Shown here: positions 32,664 through 42,014 of the stretch, piece by piece
Position numbering within the stretch: position 1 is the first letter of the stretch
Layout: every line of letters begins with the position of its first letter
NCBI RefSeq assembly: GCF_001047375.1
Contig: NZ_LFVU01000024.1
Location: 62,001 to 126,000, forward strand
Direction: 5' to 3'
Length of the DNA stretch: 64,000 nt
DNA from: Clostridium cylindrosporum DSM 605
Lineage (GTDB): Bacteria > Bacillota > Clostridia > Clostridiales > Caloramatoraceae
Notes under the pieces: model-generated
Databases searched by the model: none
Told to the model about the DNA's origin: nothing
What the model saw: only the letters and a program-made list of their open reading frames with translations
Program-made: the position numbers and the translations under genes

Positions 32664-33998
32664 ATGCAAAATCATACAGTAGACAAGGTAAATGAAAAGT
32701 TACCACTTTACCAACTTCTGCCCTTAGGACTTCAACAAGTTCTTGCTATGTACGCCGGAGTTATTATTGTACCTATGATTATAGGTAAGGGAATCGGCAT
32801 GACTCCAGAGCAGATAGCTTATTTAGTAGCAGCAGACCTTTTCACTTGTGGTATAGCTACTTTAATCCAATCAATTGGTATAGGTAAATTCGCAGGAATT
32901 AGGCTACCTGTTATATTAGGTTGTGCTTTCCAAGCAGTTGCACCTATGATAATCATTGGTACAAAATTTAGCATAGGGTCAATTTATGGATCTATTATCG
33001 CTAGTGGTATTTTTGTACTTATAGCTTCATATTTCTTTCAATATCTTCTTAAATTCTTTCCACCTGTTGTTATTGGTTCAATAATAACAGTTATAGGTCT
33101 TTCACTTATTAATGTAGGTATATACAATCTAGGTGGAGGTCAAGGAGCAAAGGACTTTGGAAGCGCTAGAAACCTTTTACTCGGGTTTTTCGTTCTTATA
33201 TTTATAATAGTTGTTAATAGATTTTTCCATGGCTTCTTCCAATCCATATCGGTTTTACTTGGAATTATAGTTGGTACTATCATAGGAGCTTTTATGGGAA
33301 TGGTAGATTTCTCAATAGTAGGGCAAGAGCCTTGGTTTAGAGTTGCAACCCCATTTTACTTTGGAACACCAGAGTTCCACTTCATACCAATAGTTCTTAT
33401 GTGTATAATTGCAGTTATTAGTATGATAGAATCAACAGGAGTTTTCTTTGCAGCAGGTACCGTATGTGAAAAAGAAATAACTGGAGATGATGTTGGAAAG
33501 GGTCTTCGTGCCGAAGGACTTGCTCAAATAGTTGGTGGGGTGTTTAACTCATTCCCATACACTACATTCTCACAAAACATCGGACTTATTGCATTAACAG
33601 GAGTTAGAAGTAGATTTGTAGTAGTTACAGGTGGTTTTATTCTTATAATACTTGGTATGCTACCAAAACTTGCCGCTATAGCAACCGTTATTCCTACCTC
33701 AGTACTTGGAGGTGCTATGATTGCACTATTTGGTATGGTTGCCATATCAGGAATTAGAAATCTTCAAATGGTTGACTTCTCAAGAACATCTAACATGCTT
33801 GTTGCTGGAGTTTCTATAGCACTTGGACTTGGAGTTACTATGGTTCCGTCTATTGTTGCAGGATTCCCAAGTTACGCAAAGATGGTATTTGAAAGTGGTA
33901 TTGTTACATGTAGTATATCAGCTATAATACTTAATCTATTCCTTAATTGGAATGAGATATTTAATGGTGGAACACCAACAATAACTAAACGTGATTAA
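32664..33998 (+). CDS. NCS2 xanthine/uracil-family permease, copy 2
   Basis: 444 residues, a close paralogue of the upstream permease with the same layout of about 14 membrane segments. The signature reads QNIGLIALTGVRSR, with Gly where copy 1 has Lys, just where the NCS2 motif tunes substrate choice, so the two may prefer different purines, such as xanthine and urate (inference). The other landmarks are kept (ESTGVFFAAGTVC, then VLGGAMIALFGMVAISGI). Its start has AAAGGGGG upstream. It is followed by a bidirectional terminator shared with pyc. Confidence 0.93.
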   Translation: MQNHTVDKVNEKLPLYQLLPLGLQQVLAMYAGVIIVPMIIGKGIGMTPEQIAYLVAADLFTCGIATLIQSIGIGKFAGIRLPVILGCAFQAVAPMIIIGTKFSIGSIYGSIIASGIFVLIASYFFQYLLKFFPPVVIGSIITVIGLSLINVGIYNLGGGQGAKDFGSARNLLLGFFVLIFIIVVNRFFHGFFQSISVLLGIIVGTIIGAFMGMVDFSIVGQEPWFRVATPFYFGTPEFHFIPIVLMCIIAVISMIESTGVFFAAGTVCEKEITGDDVGKGLRAEGLAQIVGGVFNSFPYTTFSQNIGLIALTGVRSRFVVVTGGFILIILGMLPKLAAIATVIPTSVLGGAMIALFGMVAISGIRNLQMVDFSRTSNMLVAGVSIALGLGVTMVPSIVAGFPSYAKMVFESGIVTCSISAIILNLFLNWNEIFNGGTPTITKRD

Positions 33999-34015
33999 TC
34001 AAAATGGCAATATAA

Positions 34016-34047
34016 AAAGACTGTTGAAGATATCTTCAACAGTCTTT
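34016..34047. terminator. Bidirectional terminator
   Basis: A perfect palindrome of two 16-nt arms (34016-34031 / 34032-34047) between the convergent permease 2 and pyc genes, flanked by A and T runs. Confidence 0.9.
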
Positions 34048-34055
34048 ATTTATTC

Positions 34056-37000
34056 TTATTGTTCTTTTAGTTTTATTAGAAGTTCACCTGACTTAACTTG
34101 GCTTCCTTCCTTAACTATTACTGACTCAACAACTCCTGATACCTTTGAAGTAATGTTAGTTTCCATCTTCATAGCCTCTATAATTACAAGACTTTGATTT
34201 TCTTCAACTACATCTCCTTCTTTAACTAGTACCTTTAGTACGTTACCTGGGATACTAGCCCCGATATCAAGTTTGTTTTCAGGATCCGCCATCTTAGTAA
34301 ATGCTTCCTCACCCTTAGCTGCACTTTGCTTATCCTTAATCTTGATTTCTCTTCTATATCCATTAACTTCGAATATAAGCGTTCTATTTCCTTCTCTATC
34401 TGGTTTTAACACCTTAAGAAGTTTAATAAGAAGAATATTTCCTTCAGCTATTTCTACTTCAGCTGTTTCTCCTTCACTTATTCCGTGGAAGAATGTAGCA
34501 CTTCCTATTCTTGAGAAGTCTCCATTTTTATTTATAAATTCAAGATATTCATCAAACACCTTTGGATATAATGCATATGCTAGAGCATCCTTCATAGTTG
34601 GCTCTATACCATGCTTTTCCTTTAGATATTCTAAAATCTTATCAAAATCTTCCGCTGGTAGAAGTTCACCTGGTCTACATGTAATAGCTTCTTCTCCCTT
34701 AAGAACGATTTTTTGAAGTTCTTCTGGGAATCCACCTTCTGGTTGACCCATCATTCCCTTAAAGTAATCCACTGCTGAATCTGGGAATGCAAGTGATTCT
34801 CCCTTTTCTAGTATATTCTCTGAAGTTAAATCATTCTTAACCATGAATATAGCCATATCACCTACCATCTTAGATGATGGAGTAACCTTTACTATATCAC
34901 CAATCATATCATTAACTTCTTTGTACATGCTCTTAACTTCATCAAATCTATGTCCAAGTCCAAAGCTTTCAACTTGAGGCTTAAGGTTTGAATATTGTCC
35001 TCCAGGTATTTCGTACTTGTAGATTTCAGCTGATGCTGCCTTAAGATCTGATTCAAAATCAGCATATATAGGTCTTATAGCATCCCAGTAATCTGAAATT
35101 GCTTGAAGTGAATCAATATCCATCCCCGTATCTCTCTTAGTATTCTTAAGAGCTGCAACTATAGAATTTAGTGCTGGTTGACTTGTAAGTCCTGCCATAC
35201 TATTAAATGCAGTATCTACTATATCAACTCCAGCTTCTGCTGCCATTATAATTGTGGCTACACCATTTCCTGTTGTATCATGAGTATGAAGGTGTATTGG
35301 AATTGAAATTTCCTTCTTAAGTGCAGTTACAAGCTTATAAGCTGCATATGGCTTAAGCAGTGCTGACATATCCTTAATTCCAAGAATATGTGCTCCCATT
35401 GCTTCAATTTCCTTAGCAAGGTTTACATAGTATTCTACAGTATACTTTGATTTTGATTCATCAAGTATATCCCCTGTATAGCACATACAAACTTCCGCAA
35501 TTTTTCCTGACTTAATAACTTCATCAGTTGCAACTTCCATACCCTTTAGCCAGTTTAGTGAATCAAATATTCTAAATACGTCAATTCCTGAATCCGCTGA
35601 CTTTCTAATGAATTCTCTAATAACGTTATCTGGATAGTTCTTATATCCTACCGCATTTGCTCCTCTTACTAGCATTTGAAGAAGTATATTTGGAACTCTT
35701 TCTCTTATTTGTCTTAATCTTTCCCATGGATCTTCCTTAAGGAATCTATACGCAACGTCAAATGTTGCTCCTCCCCACATTTCTAGTGAGAATAAATCCT
35801 TAGCAAGATGCGCTATAGGTTCTGCAACCTCAATCATATCCTTAGTTCTAAGTCTTGTAGCCATAAGTGATTGATGAGCATCTCTCATAGTACTGTCAGT
35901 AAGAAGTAGCTTTTCTTGGCTCTTAATGTATTCAACTACTCCCTCTGGCCCCTTAGCTTCAAGTATTTGCTTAGTTCCTGAAAGGTTTTCTACTCTATCG
36001 AATTTAGGAATAACTGGAACATCAAATTCTGCATGTCCACGTTTTCCTTCATTAACTATTTTTTCTCCTATAAAGTTAAGAACTTTAAGTTCTCTGTCTT
36101 CCTTAGGTGCAATGTCAAGTAGTTCTGGATTAAGTTCTATAAACTTAGTTGTACATGAACCATTTGCAAAGTTTTCGTGGCTAAGAACGTTAATTAGGAA
36201 ACCTGCATTAGTTTTAACACCGTTAATAGTTGTTTCTCTAATTGATCTTTTAGCCTTTCTTATAGCCTCATCAAATGATCTACCATGTGAAATAATCTTA
36301 ACTAGAAGACTATCATAGTATGGGCTTATAGTTGCCCCTGTAAATCCATTACCACCGTCAAGTCTTACCCCAAAACCTGAACTTGTTCTATACATATCAA
36401 TATCACCAGTATCAGGTGCAAAGTTGTTTGCAGGGTCTTCTGTAGTAATTCTACATTGGATTGAATAACCTCTAACAGAAACATCATCCTGTGATGCTAT
36501 TCCTATTTCAGGTGAATTAAGTGCATATCCTTGAGCAACTTGAAGCTGTGCTTGAACTATGTCAACTCCTGTAACCATTTCTGTTACAGTATGCTCAACT
36601 TGTATTCTTGGGTTCATTTCTATAAAGTAGTGATCTCCATTTGCATCAACAAGGAATTCTGCAGTACCTGCACTTCTATAATCAACCGCTGCTGCTATCT
36701 TAATAGCATCTTGGCATATCTTTTCTCTTAGTTCTATTGGAAGAGAGAAAGCTGGCGTATACTCTACAAGCTTTTGATGTCTTCTTTGAATAGAACAATC
36801 TCTTTCATATAGATGTACGATATTTCCATACTTATCTCCAAGTATTTGAACTTCTATATGCTTTGGTCTTTCTAGATACTTTTCTATGAATATATCATCT
36901 ATACCAAATGCTTTCTTAGCTTCATTTTGTGCGCTTCTAAATGATTCTAGTAAATCCTTTTCTTCTCTAACTATTCTCATTCCACGTCCGCCACCACCAG

Positions 37001-37487
37001 CTGCTGCCTTAAGCATAACTGGGTAACCACATGTATTTGCAAACTCAATTGCTTCATTTTCTGATTGTATAGGCTTTTCTACTCCTGGAATAGTAGGAAC
37101 GCCTGCTGATTTAGCAACTAGCTTTGATTGAATCTTGTCACCTAGAGAGTCCATCATATCTCCTGTAGGTCCTATAAATTCAATACCGTTTTCTTCACAC
37201 TTTCTTGCAAACTCTGGATTTTCTGAAAGGAAGCCGTATCCAGGGTGTATTGCATCTACACCTTTCTTCTTTGCTAGATGTATAATCTCATCTATGCTAA
37301 GGTAAGCATCAATTGGTCCTTTATTATGTCCAATTTGATAGGCCTCATCTGCTTTAGTTCTAAATAACGCTCTCTTGTCTTCCTCTGAATATATAGCTAC
37401 CGTTCTAATTCCAAGTTCGTTACACGCTCTAAATATTCTAATAGCTATTTCCCCTCTATTTGCAACAAGCACTTTATTAAATTTCAT
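34056..37487 (-). CDS. pyc: Pyruvate carboxylase
   Basis: 1143 residues, a full-length single-chain enzyme that makes oxaloacetate from pyruvate, bicarbonate and ATP. The N-terminal biotin carboxylase is at about residues 1-450 (KVLVANRGEIAIRIFRAC, GGGGRGMRIV, EMNPRIQVEHTVTE). The carboxyltransferase barrel begins at LLTDSTMRDAHQSLMATR near 530. The C-terminal biotin domain carries the lysine in EAMKMETN. I place the start at the ATG at 37487 with GAGGTG upstream; a GTG three codons earlier is part of the ribosome site. It has its own promoter at 37557-37585. It follows asnA on the same strand and supplies aspartate precursors. Confidence 0.98.
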   Translation of the reverse strand: MKFNKVLVANRGEIAIRIFRACNELGIRTVAIYSEEDKRALFRTKADEAYQIGHNKGPIDAYLSIDEIIHLAKKKGVDAIHPGYGFLSENPEFARKCEENGIEFIGPTGDMMDSLGDKIQSKLVAKSAGVPTIPGVEKPIQSENEAIEFANTCGYPVMLKAAAGGGGRGMRIVREEKDLLESFRSAQNEAKKAFGIDDIFIEKYLERPKHIEVQILGDKYGNIVHLYERDCSIQRRHQKLVEYTPAFSLPIELREKICQDAIKIAAAVDYRSAGTAEFLVDANGDHYFIEMNPRIQVEHTVTEMVTGVDIVQAQLQVAQGYALNSPEIGIASQDDVSVRGYSIQCRITTEDPANNFAPDTGDIDMYRTSSGFGVRLDGGNGFTGATISPYYDSLLVKIISHGRSFDEAIRKAKRSIRETTINGVKTNAGFLINVLSHENFANGSCTTKFIELNPELLDIAPKEDRELKVLNFIGEKIVNEGKRGHAEFDVPVIPKFDRVENLSGTKQILEAKGPEGVVEYIKSQEKLLLTDSTMRDAHQSLMATRLRTKDMIEVAEPIAHLAKDLFSLEMWGGATFDVAYRFLKEDPWERLRQIRERVPNILLQMLVRGANAVGYKNYPDNVIREFIRKSADSGIDVFRIFDSLNWLKGMEVATDEVIKSGKIAEVCMCYTGDILDESKSKYTVEYYVNLAKEIEAMGAHILGIKDMSALLKPYAAYKLVTALKKEISIPIHLHTHDTTGNGVATIIMAAEAGVDIVDTAFNSMAGLTSQPALNSIVAALKNTKRDTGMDIDSLQAISDYWDAIRPIYADFESDLKAASAEIYKYEIPGGQYSNLKPQVESFGLGHRFDEVKSMYKEVNDMIGDIVKVTPSSKMVGDMAIFMVKNDLTSENILEKGESLAFPDSAVDYFKGMMGQPEGGFPEELQKIVLKGEEAITCRPGELLPAEDFDKILEYLKEKHGIEPTMKDALAYALYPKVFDEYLEFINKNGDFSRIGSATFFHGISEGETAEVEIAEGNILLIKLLKVLKPDREGNRTLIFEVNGYRREIKIKDKQSAAKGEEAFTKMADPENKLDIGASIPGNVLKVLVKEGDVVEENQSLVIIEAMKMETNITSKVSGVVESVIVKEGSQVKSGELLIKLKEQ

Positions 37488-37556
37488 TCCTATCACCTCG
37501 CCAAATTATAACATTTTATATTAAAAGCATTGCTCTCTATCTTTACATTTTAGTAT

Positions 37557-37585
37557 ATTATACTTGTTTATCCCCTTAATTTCAA
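37557..37585 (-). promoter_or_regulatory. Promoter of pyc
   Basis: Minus strand: TTGAAA (37585-37580), a 17-bp spacer, then TATAAT (37562-37557), about 70 bp before the start codon. Confidence 0.75.
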
Positions 37586-37687
37586 TAGGTTCAAGGTATT
37601 TGTTTATGTTTTTATAAAAGGTATACTATTTTTTAAAAAATCTATAATAAAGTATAGTAAGTTTTTAAAAATGAATTTTATAAAATC

Positions 37688-37710
37688 AATAATTGCAATA
37701 ACAATTATTG
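37688..37710. repeat. Inverted repeat between asnA and pyc
   Basis: Arms CAATAATTG (37688-37696 on the plus strand) and CAATTATTG (37702-37710) with a 5-nt spacer. It lies 24 bp after the asnA stop. It may be a weak terminator of asnA (ATTTT follows on the minus strand) or an operator. Confidence 0.4.
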
Positions 37711-37733
37711 TAAAACATATAAGTGACACCTTT

Positions 37734-38753
37734 TTATAATAGGTTTATGTTATTTTGTGAACATCCTTGTATAGTTTCTTGATCCCAAACTGTTGCTTGA
37801 ACTTCACCAATATGTGCTTTTCTTAGGAAGTACATACATATTCTTGATTGTCCTATTCCTCCACCTATTGTATACGGAAGTTCCTTGTTTAATAACATAC
37901 TATGGAATGGAAGTGATTCCCTTTCTTCACATCCTGCAAGTTTTAATTGAGAAGCTAAGGCTTCTTCATCTACTCTGATTCCCATTGATGAAAGTTCAAG
38001 TCCAATTTCAAGAGGCTCATACCAGAAAAGTAAATCTCCATTTAAATTCCAATCATCATAATCAGGACTTCTTCCATCATGCTTTTCACCTGACTTTAGA
38101 ACCCCTCCTATTTTCATTATGAAAACAGCTCCTTTTTCCTTAGCTATAGCATGTTCTCTTTCCTTTGATGTTAAAGTAGGATACTTATCTTCAAGCTCTT
38201 GACTTGTAATAAATGTTATTTCCTCTGGTAGAATTTTTTCGATGTAAGAGTATTTTTCAGAAATAAAACTTTCAGTATCCTTGAAAGCTTTATATATTCC
38301 TTTAACAGTATTCTTTAAATACTCTTCATTTCTTTCTTCCTTTGAAACAACCTTCTCCCAGTCCCATTGGTCAACATAGTAAGAATGAATATTATCAAGG
38401 TCTTCATCACGTCTTATGGCATTCATGTCAGTATAAAGACCTTCCCCTACCTTAAAATCATAATGCTTAAGGGCCATTCTCTTCCACTTAGCAAGTGATT
38501 GTACTATTTCAAGGTCACAATCATCAACACCCTTAGCATCAAAACTAACCGGTCTTTCTACTCCATTTAAGGTATCATTAAGACCTGTATTACACTTAAC
38601 AAACAGTGGAGCTGAAACTCTCATAAGATTTAAATTTTCAGCAAGGGATCTTTCAAAAAAGTCCTTAATAAGTTTTATTGCTACTTCTGTTTCTTTAACG
38701 TTTAGTTTAGAAGTATAATTCTTTGGTACAACTAATCTTCTCATTAGATTCAC
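37734..38753 (-). CDS. asnA: Aspartate-ammonia ligase (asparagine synthetase A)
   Basis: 339 residues of the AsnA family, a class II tRNA-synthetase-like enzyme that makes asparagine from aspartate, ammonia and ATP in the cytoplasm. It shows [45 protein letters not shown]-type residues ([19 protein letters not shown]), VDQWDWEKV, and the C-terminal [23 protein letters not shown]. The upstream T-box leader shows it is switched on when tRNA-Asn is uncharged. Aspartate would come from oxaloacetate made by pyc, which follows. The length is standard for the family. Confidence 0.98.
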   Translation of the reverse strand: MNLMRRLVVPKNYTSKLNVKETEVAIKLIKDFFERSLAENLNLMRVSAPLFVKCNTGLNDTLNGVERPVSFDAKGVDDCDLEIVQSLAKWKRMALKHYDFKVGEGLYTDMNAIRRDEDLDNIHSYYVDQWDWEKVVSKEERNEEYLKNTVKGIYKAFKDTESFISEKYSYIEKILPEEITFITSQELEDKYPTLTSKEREHAIAKEKGAVFIMKIGGVLKSGEKHDGRSPDYDDWNLNGDLLFWYEPLEIGLELSSMGIRVDEEALASQLKLAGCEERESLPFHSMLLNKELPYTIGGGIGQSRICMYFLRKAHIGEVQATVWDQETIQGCSQNNINLL

Positions 38754-38765
38754 TCCTTAAAAATT

Positions 38766-39058
38766 TCGATTGAACATATAAAAAAGCCCCTCATCCTCAT
38801 AAAAGGGACGAAAGGCTGTGTTTCCGTGGTACCACCCTAGTTTGCATATTGCACACTCCTAAAGGTACAGATAAAATCGATACCCTCTGCTTATAACGTT
38901 GCAGATACGTCTAAGTCTACTTTAATCATAATTTCGATTAGAAGCTCCAAGATGTTTTTCAGCTAAGGTTCCACAACTAGTCTTACACCATCACTAGCTC
39001 GCTTTATGCTACCTCCAAAGCCTACTGTTCTTATCATAGCTATTTTAAGTTATATATA
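38766..39058 (-). promoter_or_regulatory. T-box leader (asparagine-responsive) of asnA
   Basis: Minus strand. The T-box core AGGGTGGTACCACGGAAA is at about 38840-38818. Upstream lies a Stem I-like region with AAGAACAGTAG near its start and an AAC triplet (38970-38968) that could be the Asn specifier. The core is followed by a 12-bp terminator stem (AGCCTTTCGTCC / GGATGAGGGGCT) ending in TTTTTT. Uncharged tRNA would stabilise the antiterminator and let asnA be read. The secondary structure was judged by eye only. Confidence 0.9.
38778..38815 (-). terminator. Regulated terminator of the asnA T-box
   Basis: A 12-bp stem, AGCCTTTCGTCC / GGATGAGGGGCT with two G-U pairs, then six Ts on the minus strand. 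It is mutually exclusive with the T-box antiterminator. Confidence 0.85.
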
Positions 39059-39064
39059 AGTTGT

Positions 39065-39094
39065 ATTATAAGTTATATATCCTTTATATGTCAA
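39065..39094 (-). promoter_or_regulatory. Promoter of the asnA T-box transcript
   Basis: Minus strand: TTGACA (39094-39089), an 18-bp spacer, then TATAAT (39070-39065). It is a consensus sigma-A promoter just upstream of the T-box Stem I. Confidence 0.85.
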
Positions 39095-39234
39095 TAGTAA
39101 TAATTATAATATCCTCTAACACTTTTCCCTTCTAGAAATAACTATAAATTTCGTAAGAAATATATGTATATTATAGAATTTTATAGTCAATAATAAAACT
39201 ATTCCAAACTCATACCAACTAACCTTAATTGGTA

Positions 39235-39273
39235 GGTCCTTTCTGAATAAGCCATGTTTCAGAAAGGACTTTT
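39235..39273 (+). terminator. Orphan terminator hairpin
   Basis: Stem GTCCTTTCTGA / TCAGAAAGGAC with an 11-nt loop, then TTTTT on the plus strand. No plus-strand gene ends before it; the nearest one upstream is permease 2, more than 5 kb away. It may end a small untranslated RNA. Confidence 0.6.
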
Positions 39274-39512
39274 TAAATTTAATCTTATATAATTCTTATA
39301 TAATTTACAAAACAACCTTCTCAAAAGGAGAATGTATACTATAGTACACTTTGTTTCTTATAGGAAATAATTATTAAATGAATATAAAATTTTCCAATAC
39401 TAGCATTAATTACTCATCTATACTTGTAATTACCCATATCTATCATTATAATTTTATATATGAACTATTAACATTTTTTAACTTATATACTATTCTTTTG
39501 GAGGACTATAAT
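39274..39512. other. Upstream region of the membrane protein gene
   Basis: AT-rich non-coding stretch before the membrane protein gene. A TATACT hexamer occurs near 39337, but no matching -35 is seen. The reading frame of the following gene extends into this region without a ribosome site, so I leave it non-coding. Confidence 0.45.
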
Positions 39513-40157
39513 ATGCCTATTGAAAAATCAATAAAGTTTGGTCTATTAGGTATTGGAACTATGATAACTGGATCCATATTAAAATTTTTATCTATATTTA
39601 ATGTTTTTTATAACAGAGACATATTATTCTCTTTCCTTTATCTCGTTGGCCCTTTATTCTTACTGATTTCATTATATAGTTTATTTAAATACACAGAAAA
39701 TAGCGACCTAGGCTGTAAAATTAATCTTCTAGGTATATTTTCATTTTTATTGTTAGTTATATACGATATAGTTAATTTTGTTGGGCATTTTCTTCCTGCT
39801 ATGAGTACATTATTTACAACCTTAACATTATTTAATGTAGCAACTGTAGTCTCAAACCTTTTAATGACTTTATTTTTATTTAATATCTATTTAAATAAAA
39901 CCACTGATACATTAAATAACTTTAGGTACAAACTTGTATTAGCTTCTAATTTAGTTAATCTGATAATTACAGGTATGCAACATGTAAATTATATTTTACA
40001 TGTAAATTCAGCTAATACCCATTCTTCATTCACTATTGTTTCATCTATATCCATAATATATAAACTAATGTTACTTGTAACTTATAAAGGATTTGTGCAG
40101 GAACTTAAATTGATATCAGATAAAACTTGTAATAACAAAGCCTATGGTACTACATAA
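39513..40157 (+). CDS. Membrane protein of unknown function
   Basis: 214 residues with six or so hydrophobic helices (for example FGLLGIGTMITGSILKFL, FLYLVGPLFLLISLYSLF, LLGIFSFLLLVIYDIVNFVG). I do not recognise a family. The start at 39513 is set by GGAGG 8 nt upstream; the in-frame codons before it, back to 39378, lack a ribosome site. It is not linked to neighbours: the adjacent genes are on the other strand, and it ends at its own terminator. A small sensory or transport-accessory membrane protein is possible, but nothing supports a specific role. Confidence 0.7.
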   Translation: MPIEKSIKFGLLGIGTMITGSILKFLSIFNVFYNRDILFSFLYLVGPLFLLISLYSLFKYTENSDLGCKINLLGIFSFLLLVIYDIVNFVGHFLPAMSTLFTTLTLFNVATVVSNLLMTLFLFNIYLNKTTDTLNNFRYKLVLASNLVNLIITGMQHVNYILHVNSANTHSSFTIVSSISIIYKLMLLVTYKGFVQELKLISDKTCNNKAYGTT

Positions 40158-40172
40158 AACCATTGGCTTTGT
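40134..40172 (+). terminator. Terminator of the membrane protein gene
   Basis: Arms AACAAAGCC (40134-40142) and GGCTTTGTT, extended by ATGG/CCAT, overlap the last codons of the gene and are followed by ATTTTTG on the plus strand. Confidence 0.75.
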
Positions 40173-40228
40173 TATTTTTGCTTTTTCCTAGCTATACATT
40201 AACTTTATTTTTAAAAACTGGAAATATA

Positions 40229-40262
40229 AAAAGCTATCCTATATTAATATAGGATAGCTTTT
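40229..40262 (-). terminator. Terminator of the formate dehydrogenase operon
   Basis: A 16-bp stem (40229-40244 / 40247-40262) with a 2-nt centre, just after the stop codon of the last polyferredoxin gene, ending in Ts on the minus strand. Confidence 0.85.
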
Positions 40263-40268
40263 GTTATA

Positions 40269-40766
40269 TTATTCTTTTATATATAGCGCTCTTGTTGGAC
40301 ATGCTTCTATACAAGCTGGTCCACCTTCTCTACCCTTACAAGTATCGCATTTAAGAGCTACTACCTTTGTCTTTGGTTCAAGTTTTCCTTCAGTTTTTAC
40401 TTGAAGTACAGGTTGTTGAACCTTTTCTCCATCCTTATATACAGTTCCCATATACATTGCTCCAAAAGGACATGCTACAACACACTTTTTGCATCCTATA
40501 CATGTTTCTTCATTTACAATTACAATGCCATTTTCATCATGTGCTAATGATCCATTTGGACATGCCTTAACACATTGAGCAATTTTACATTGTCTACATT
40601 GAACTGGTGTAGTAACCTTTTCAGTTTTTATAATCTTTAGACGAGGATTAAATCCTAGATCTCCTTCAGCTAAAAAGATATTATTATCTGAATGTGCTTC
40701 AACACAAGCTATTTGACAAGTTTTACATCCTATACATTTTTTAGGATCTGCTATTACATAACTCAT
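40269..40766 (-). CDS. 4Fe-4S polyferredoxin (HycB/HydN type)
   Basis: 165 residues with four [4Fe-4S] cysteine clusters, including CIGCKTCQIACVEAHS, CRQCKIAQCVKACP, CIGCKKCVVACPFGAM and CDTCKG...CIEACP. It carries electrons in the cytoplasm between formate dehydrogenase and a partner such as a hydrogenase or ferredoxin. The start is placed at 40766, because GGGAG lies 9 nt before this ATG and the earlier ATG at 40775 is within the ribosome site. It lies 28 bp after a close paralogue, at the end of the fdhF-mobB operon. Confidence 0.9.
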   Translation of the reverse strand: MSYVIADPKKCIGCKTCQIACVEAHSDNNIFLAEGDLGFNPRLKIIKTEKVTTPVQCRQCKIAQCVKACPNGSLAHDENGIVIVNEETCIGCKKCVVACPFGAMYMGTVYKDGEKVQQPVLQVKTEGKLEPKTKVVALKCDTCKGREGGPACIEACPTRALYIKE

Positions 40767-40794
40767 TTTATACATCTCCCTCTTAAAGCTAAAA

Positions 40795-41286
40795 TTACTT
40801 CTTTGGCGCCATAGTGTTAGCTATTTTTATTGCCTTCTTTTCTTGTTCTTCCATTGGATTTACAAGAGTTAAAGCAGCAGTTGGACAGAATTCAACACAC
40901 TTGTTGCCCTTCATTCCCTCACATAGGTCACATTTATGGGCTATTCTTCTATATCTTTTAACATTAGGATCTGTATTTTCATCATACTTTCTATCAAGCA
41001 TTAATATTGCATTAAATGGGCATGCTCTTTCACATGAACCGCATCCTACACATAGGTCGTCATTAATTTCAATTCCATTTGGACCTTGAGTTATTGCATC
41101 CACTGGACATGAATTTCCGCAAGGAGCATTTTCACAATGTTGGCAATTAATAACGATTAGTCCTTTTTCTTTCCCTTCTCTAACATTTCCTAACTTTCCG
41201 TGGAAATTTAAACATGCAGCTTGACAAGCTCCACAATCAATACATTTAGCTGGGTCTAATTTAATAAAAGAATTAACTGTACTCAT
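40795..41286 (-). CDS. 4Fe-4S polyferredoxin (HycB/HydN type), second copy
   Basis: 163 residues with four [4Fe-4S] motifs: CIDCGACQAACLNFHG, CQHCENAPCGNSCP, CVGCGSCERACPFNAI and CDLCEG...CVEFCP. It is paralogous to the downstream ferredoxin but differs in the loops, so the two may connect FdhF to different acceptors. It lies between mobB (81 bp upstream) and that ferredoxin (28 bp). In related clostridia such proteins accompany selenocysteine formate dehydrogenase and form part of formate hydrogenlyase-like or CO2-reducing modules. Confidence 0.9.
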   Translation of the reverse strand: MSTVNSFIKLDPAKCIDCGACQAACLNFHGKLGNVREGKEKGLIVINCQHCENAPCGNSCPVDAITQGPNGIEINDDLCVGCGSCERACPFNAILMLDRKYDENTDPNVKRYRRIAHKCDLCEGMKGNKCVEFCPTAALTLVNPMEEQEKKAIKIANTMAPKK

Positions 41287-41367
41287 TTCCTCTTCACCTT
41301 CAATACTAAATATTTATTACAGTACAAGAATTTATGATTATATTAATATAGATATTTCAATTTATAC

Positions 41368-41907
41368 TTAATCATGTCTATGCATGTCTCTTTCGATAAA
41401 ATCTGCTATATCAAAGATATTATCTAAATCTAACACTGGAATATCTACATCAAGTTTCTCATTACTAGCAATTGCTAGAAACTTTGATTTATCGGTAGAA
41501 GGATTATTATAAAACAGTCCTTCCCCTACCCCTTTTCTATGCACTTCTATTTTAGTGAACTTATTATGCTTGAAGCCTTCTAATATTAATATATCTATAT
41601 CTTGGAAAAGAGGAAAAAGCTCTTCAAGTTGCTTCTCTTCCTTAACTTGCTGTATCATTACCACTTTTTCTGCACCTGCAACTACTACATTATCTGCACC
41701 TGCATGGGTAAATCTATAGCTGTCCTTTCCTTCTTTATCTATGTCAATATTATGGGCATCATGCTTCAATACTCCCACTGTATAGTTTCTTTTCTTGAAA
41801 ATTGGGATTAAACCCTCAATAAGAGTGGTTTTACCACATCCTGAAACTGTAGAAACAATCGAGATAATCTTTTGTCCTCTTTTTTTTCTTGAGAATATAT
41901 TTTCCAT
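41368..41907 (-). CDS. mobB: Molybdopterin-guanine dinucleotide biosynthesis adapter MobB
   Basis: 179 residues, a P-loop GTPase that supports formation of the bis-MGD form of the molybdenum/tungsten cofactor. The P-loop SGCGKTTLIEGLIP is near residue 23, the adapter histidine motif VGVLKHDAHNID near 45, and LILEGFK near 110. It is coupled in an operon with fdhF, which needs this cofactor. The gap of 107 bp from fdhF has no clear terminator. Confidence 0.93.
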   Translation of the reverse strand: MENIFSRKKRGQKIISIVSTVSGCGKTTLIEGLIPIFKKRNYTVGVLKHDAHNIDIDKEGKDSYRFTHAGADNVVVAGAEKVVMIQQVKEEKQLEELFPLFQDIDILILEGFKHNKFTKIEVHRKGVGEGLFYNNPSTDKSKFLAIASNEKLDVDIPVLDLDNIFDIADFIERDMHRHD

Positions 41908-42014
41908 ATAACCTATCTCCTTTAAACTATATACTTTAAAGATATAATTTTACATTATAATCTACCTTACAGTATTGGCAATAACCACTCTTACTTTTTA
42001 GGGCTTATCTATAT

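Noticed and set aside
39378-39512. N-terminal extension of the membrane protein
   Set aside because: The first 45 codons lack a ribosome site, whereas a clear GGAGG precedes the ATG at 39513.
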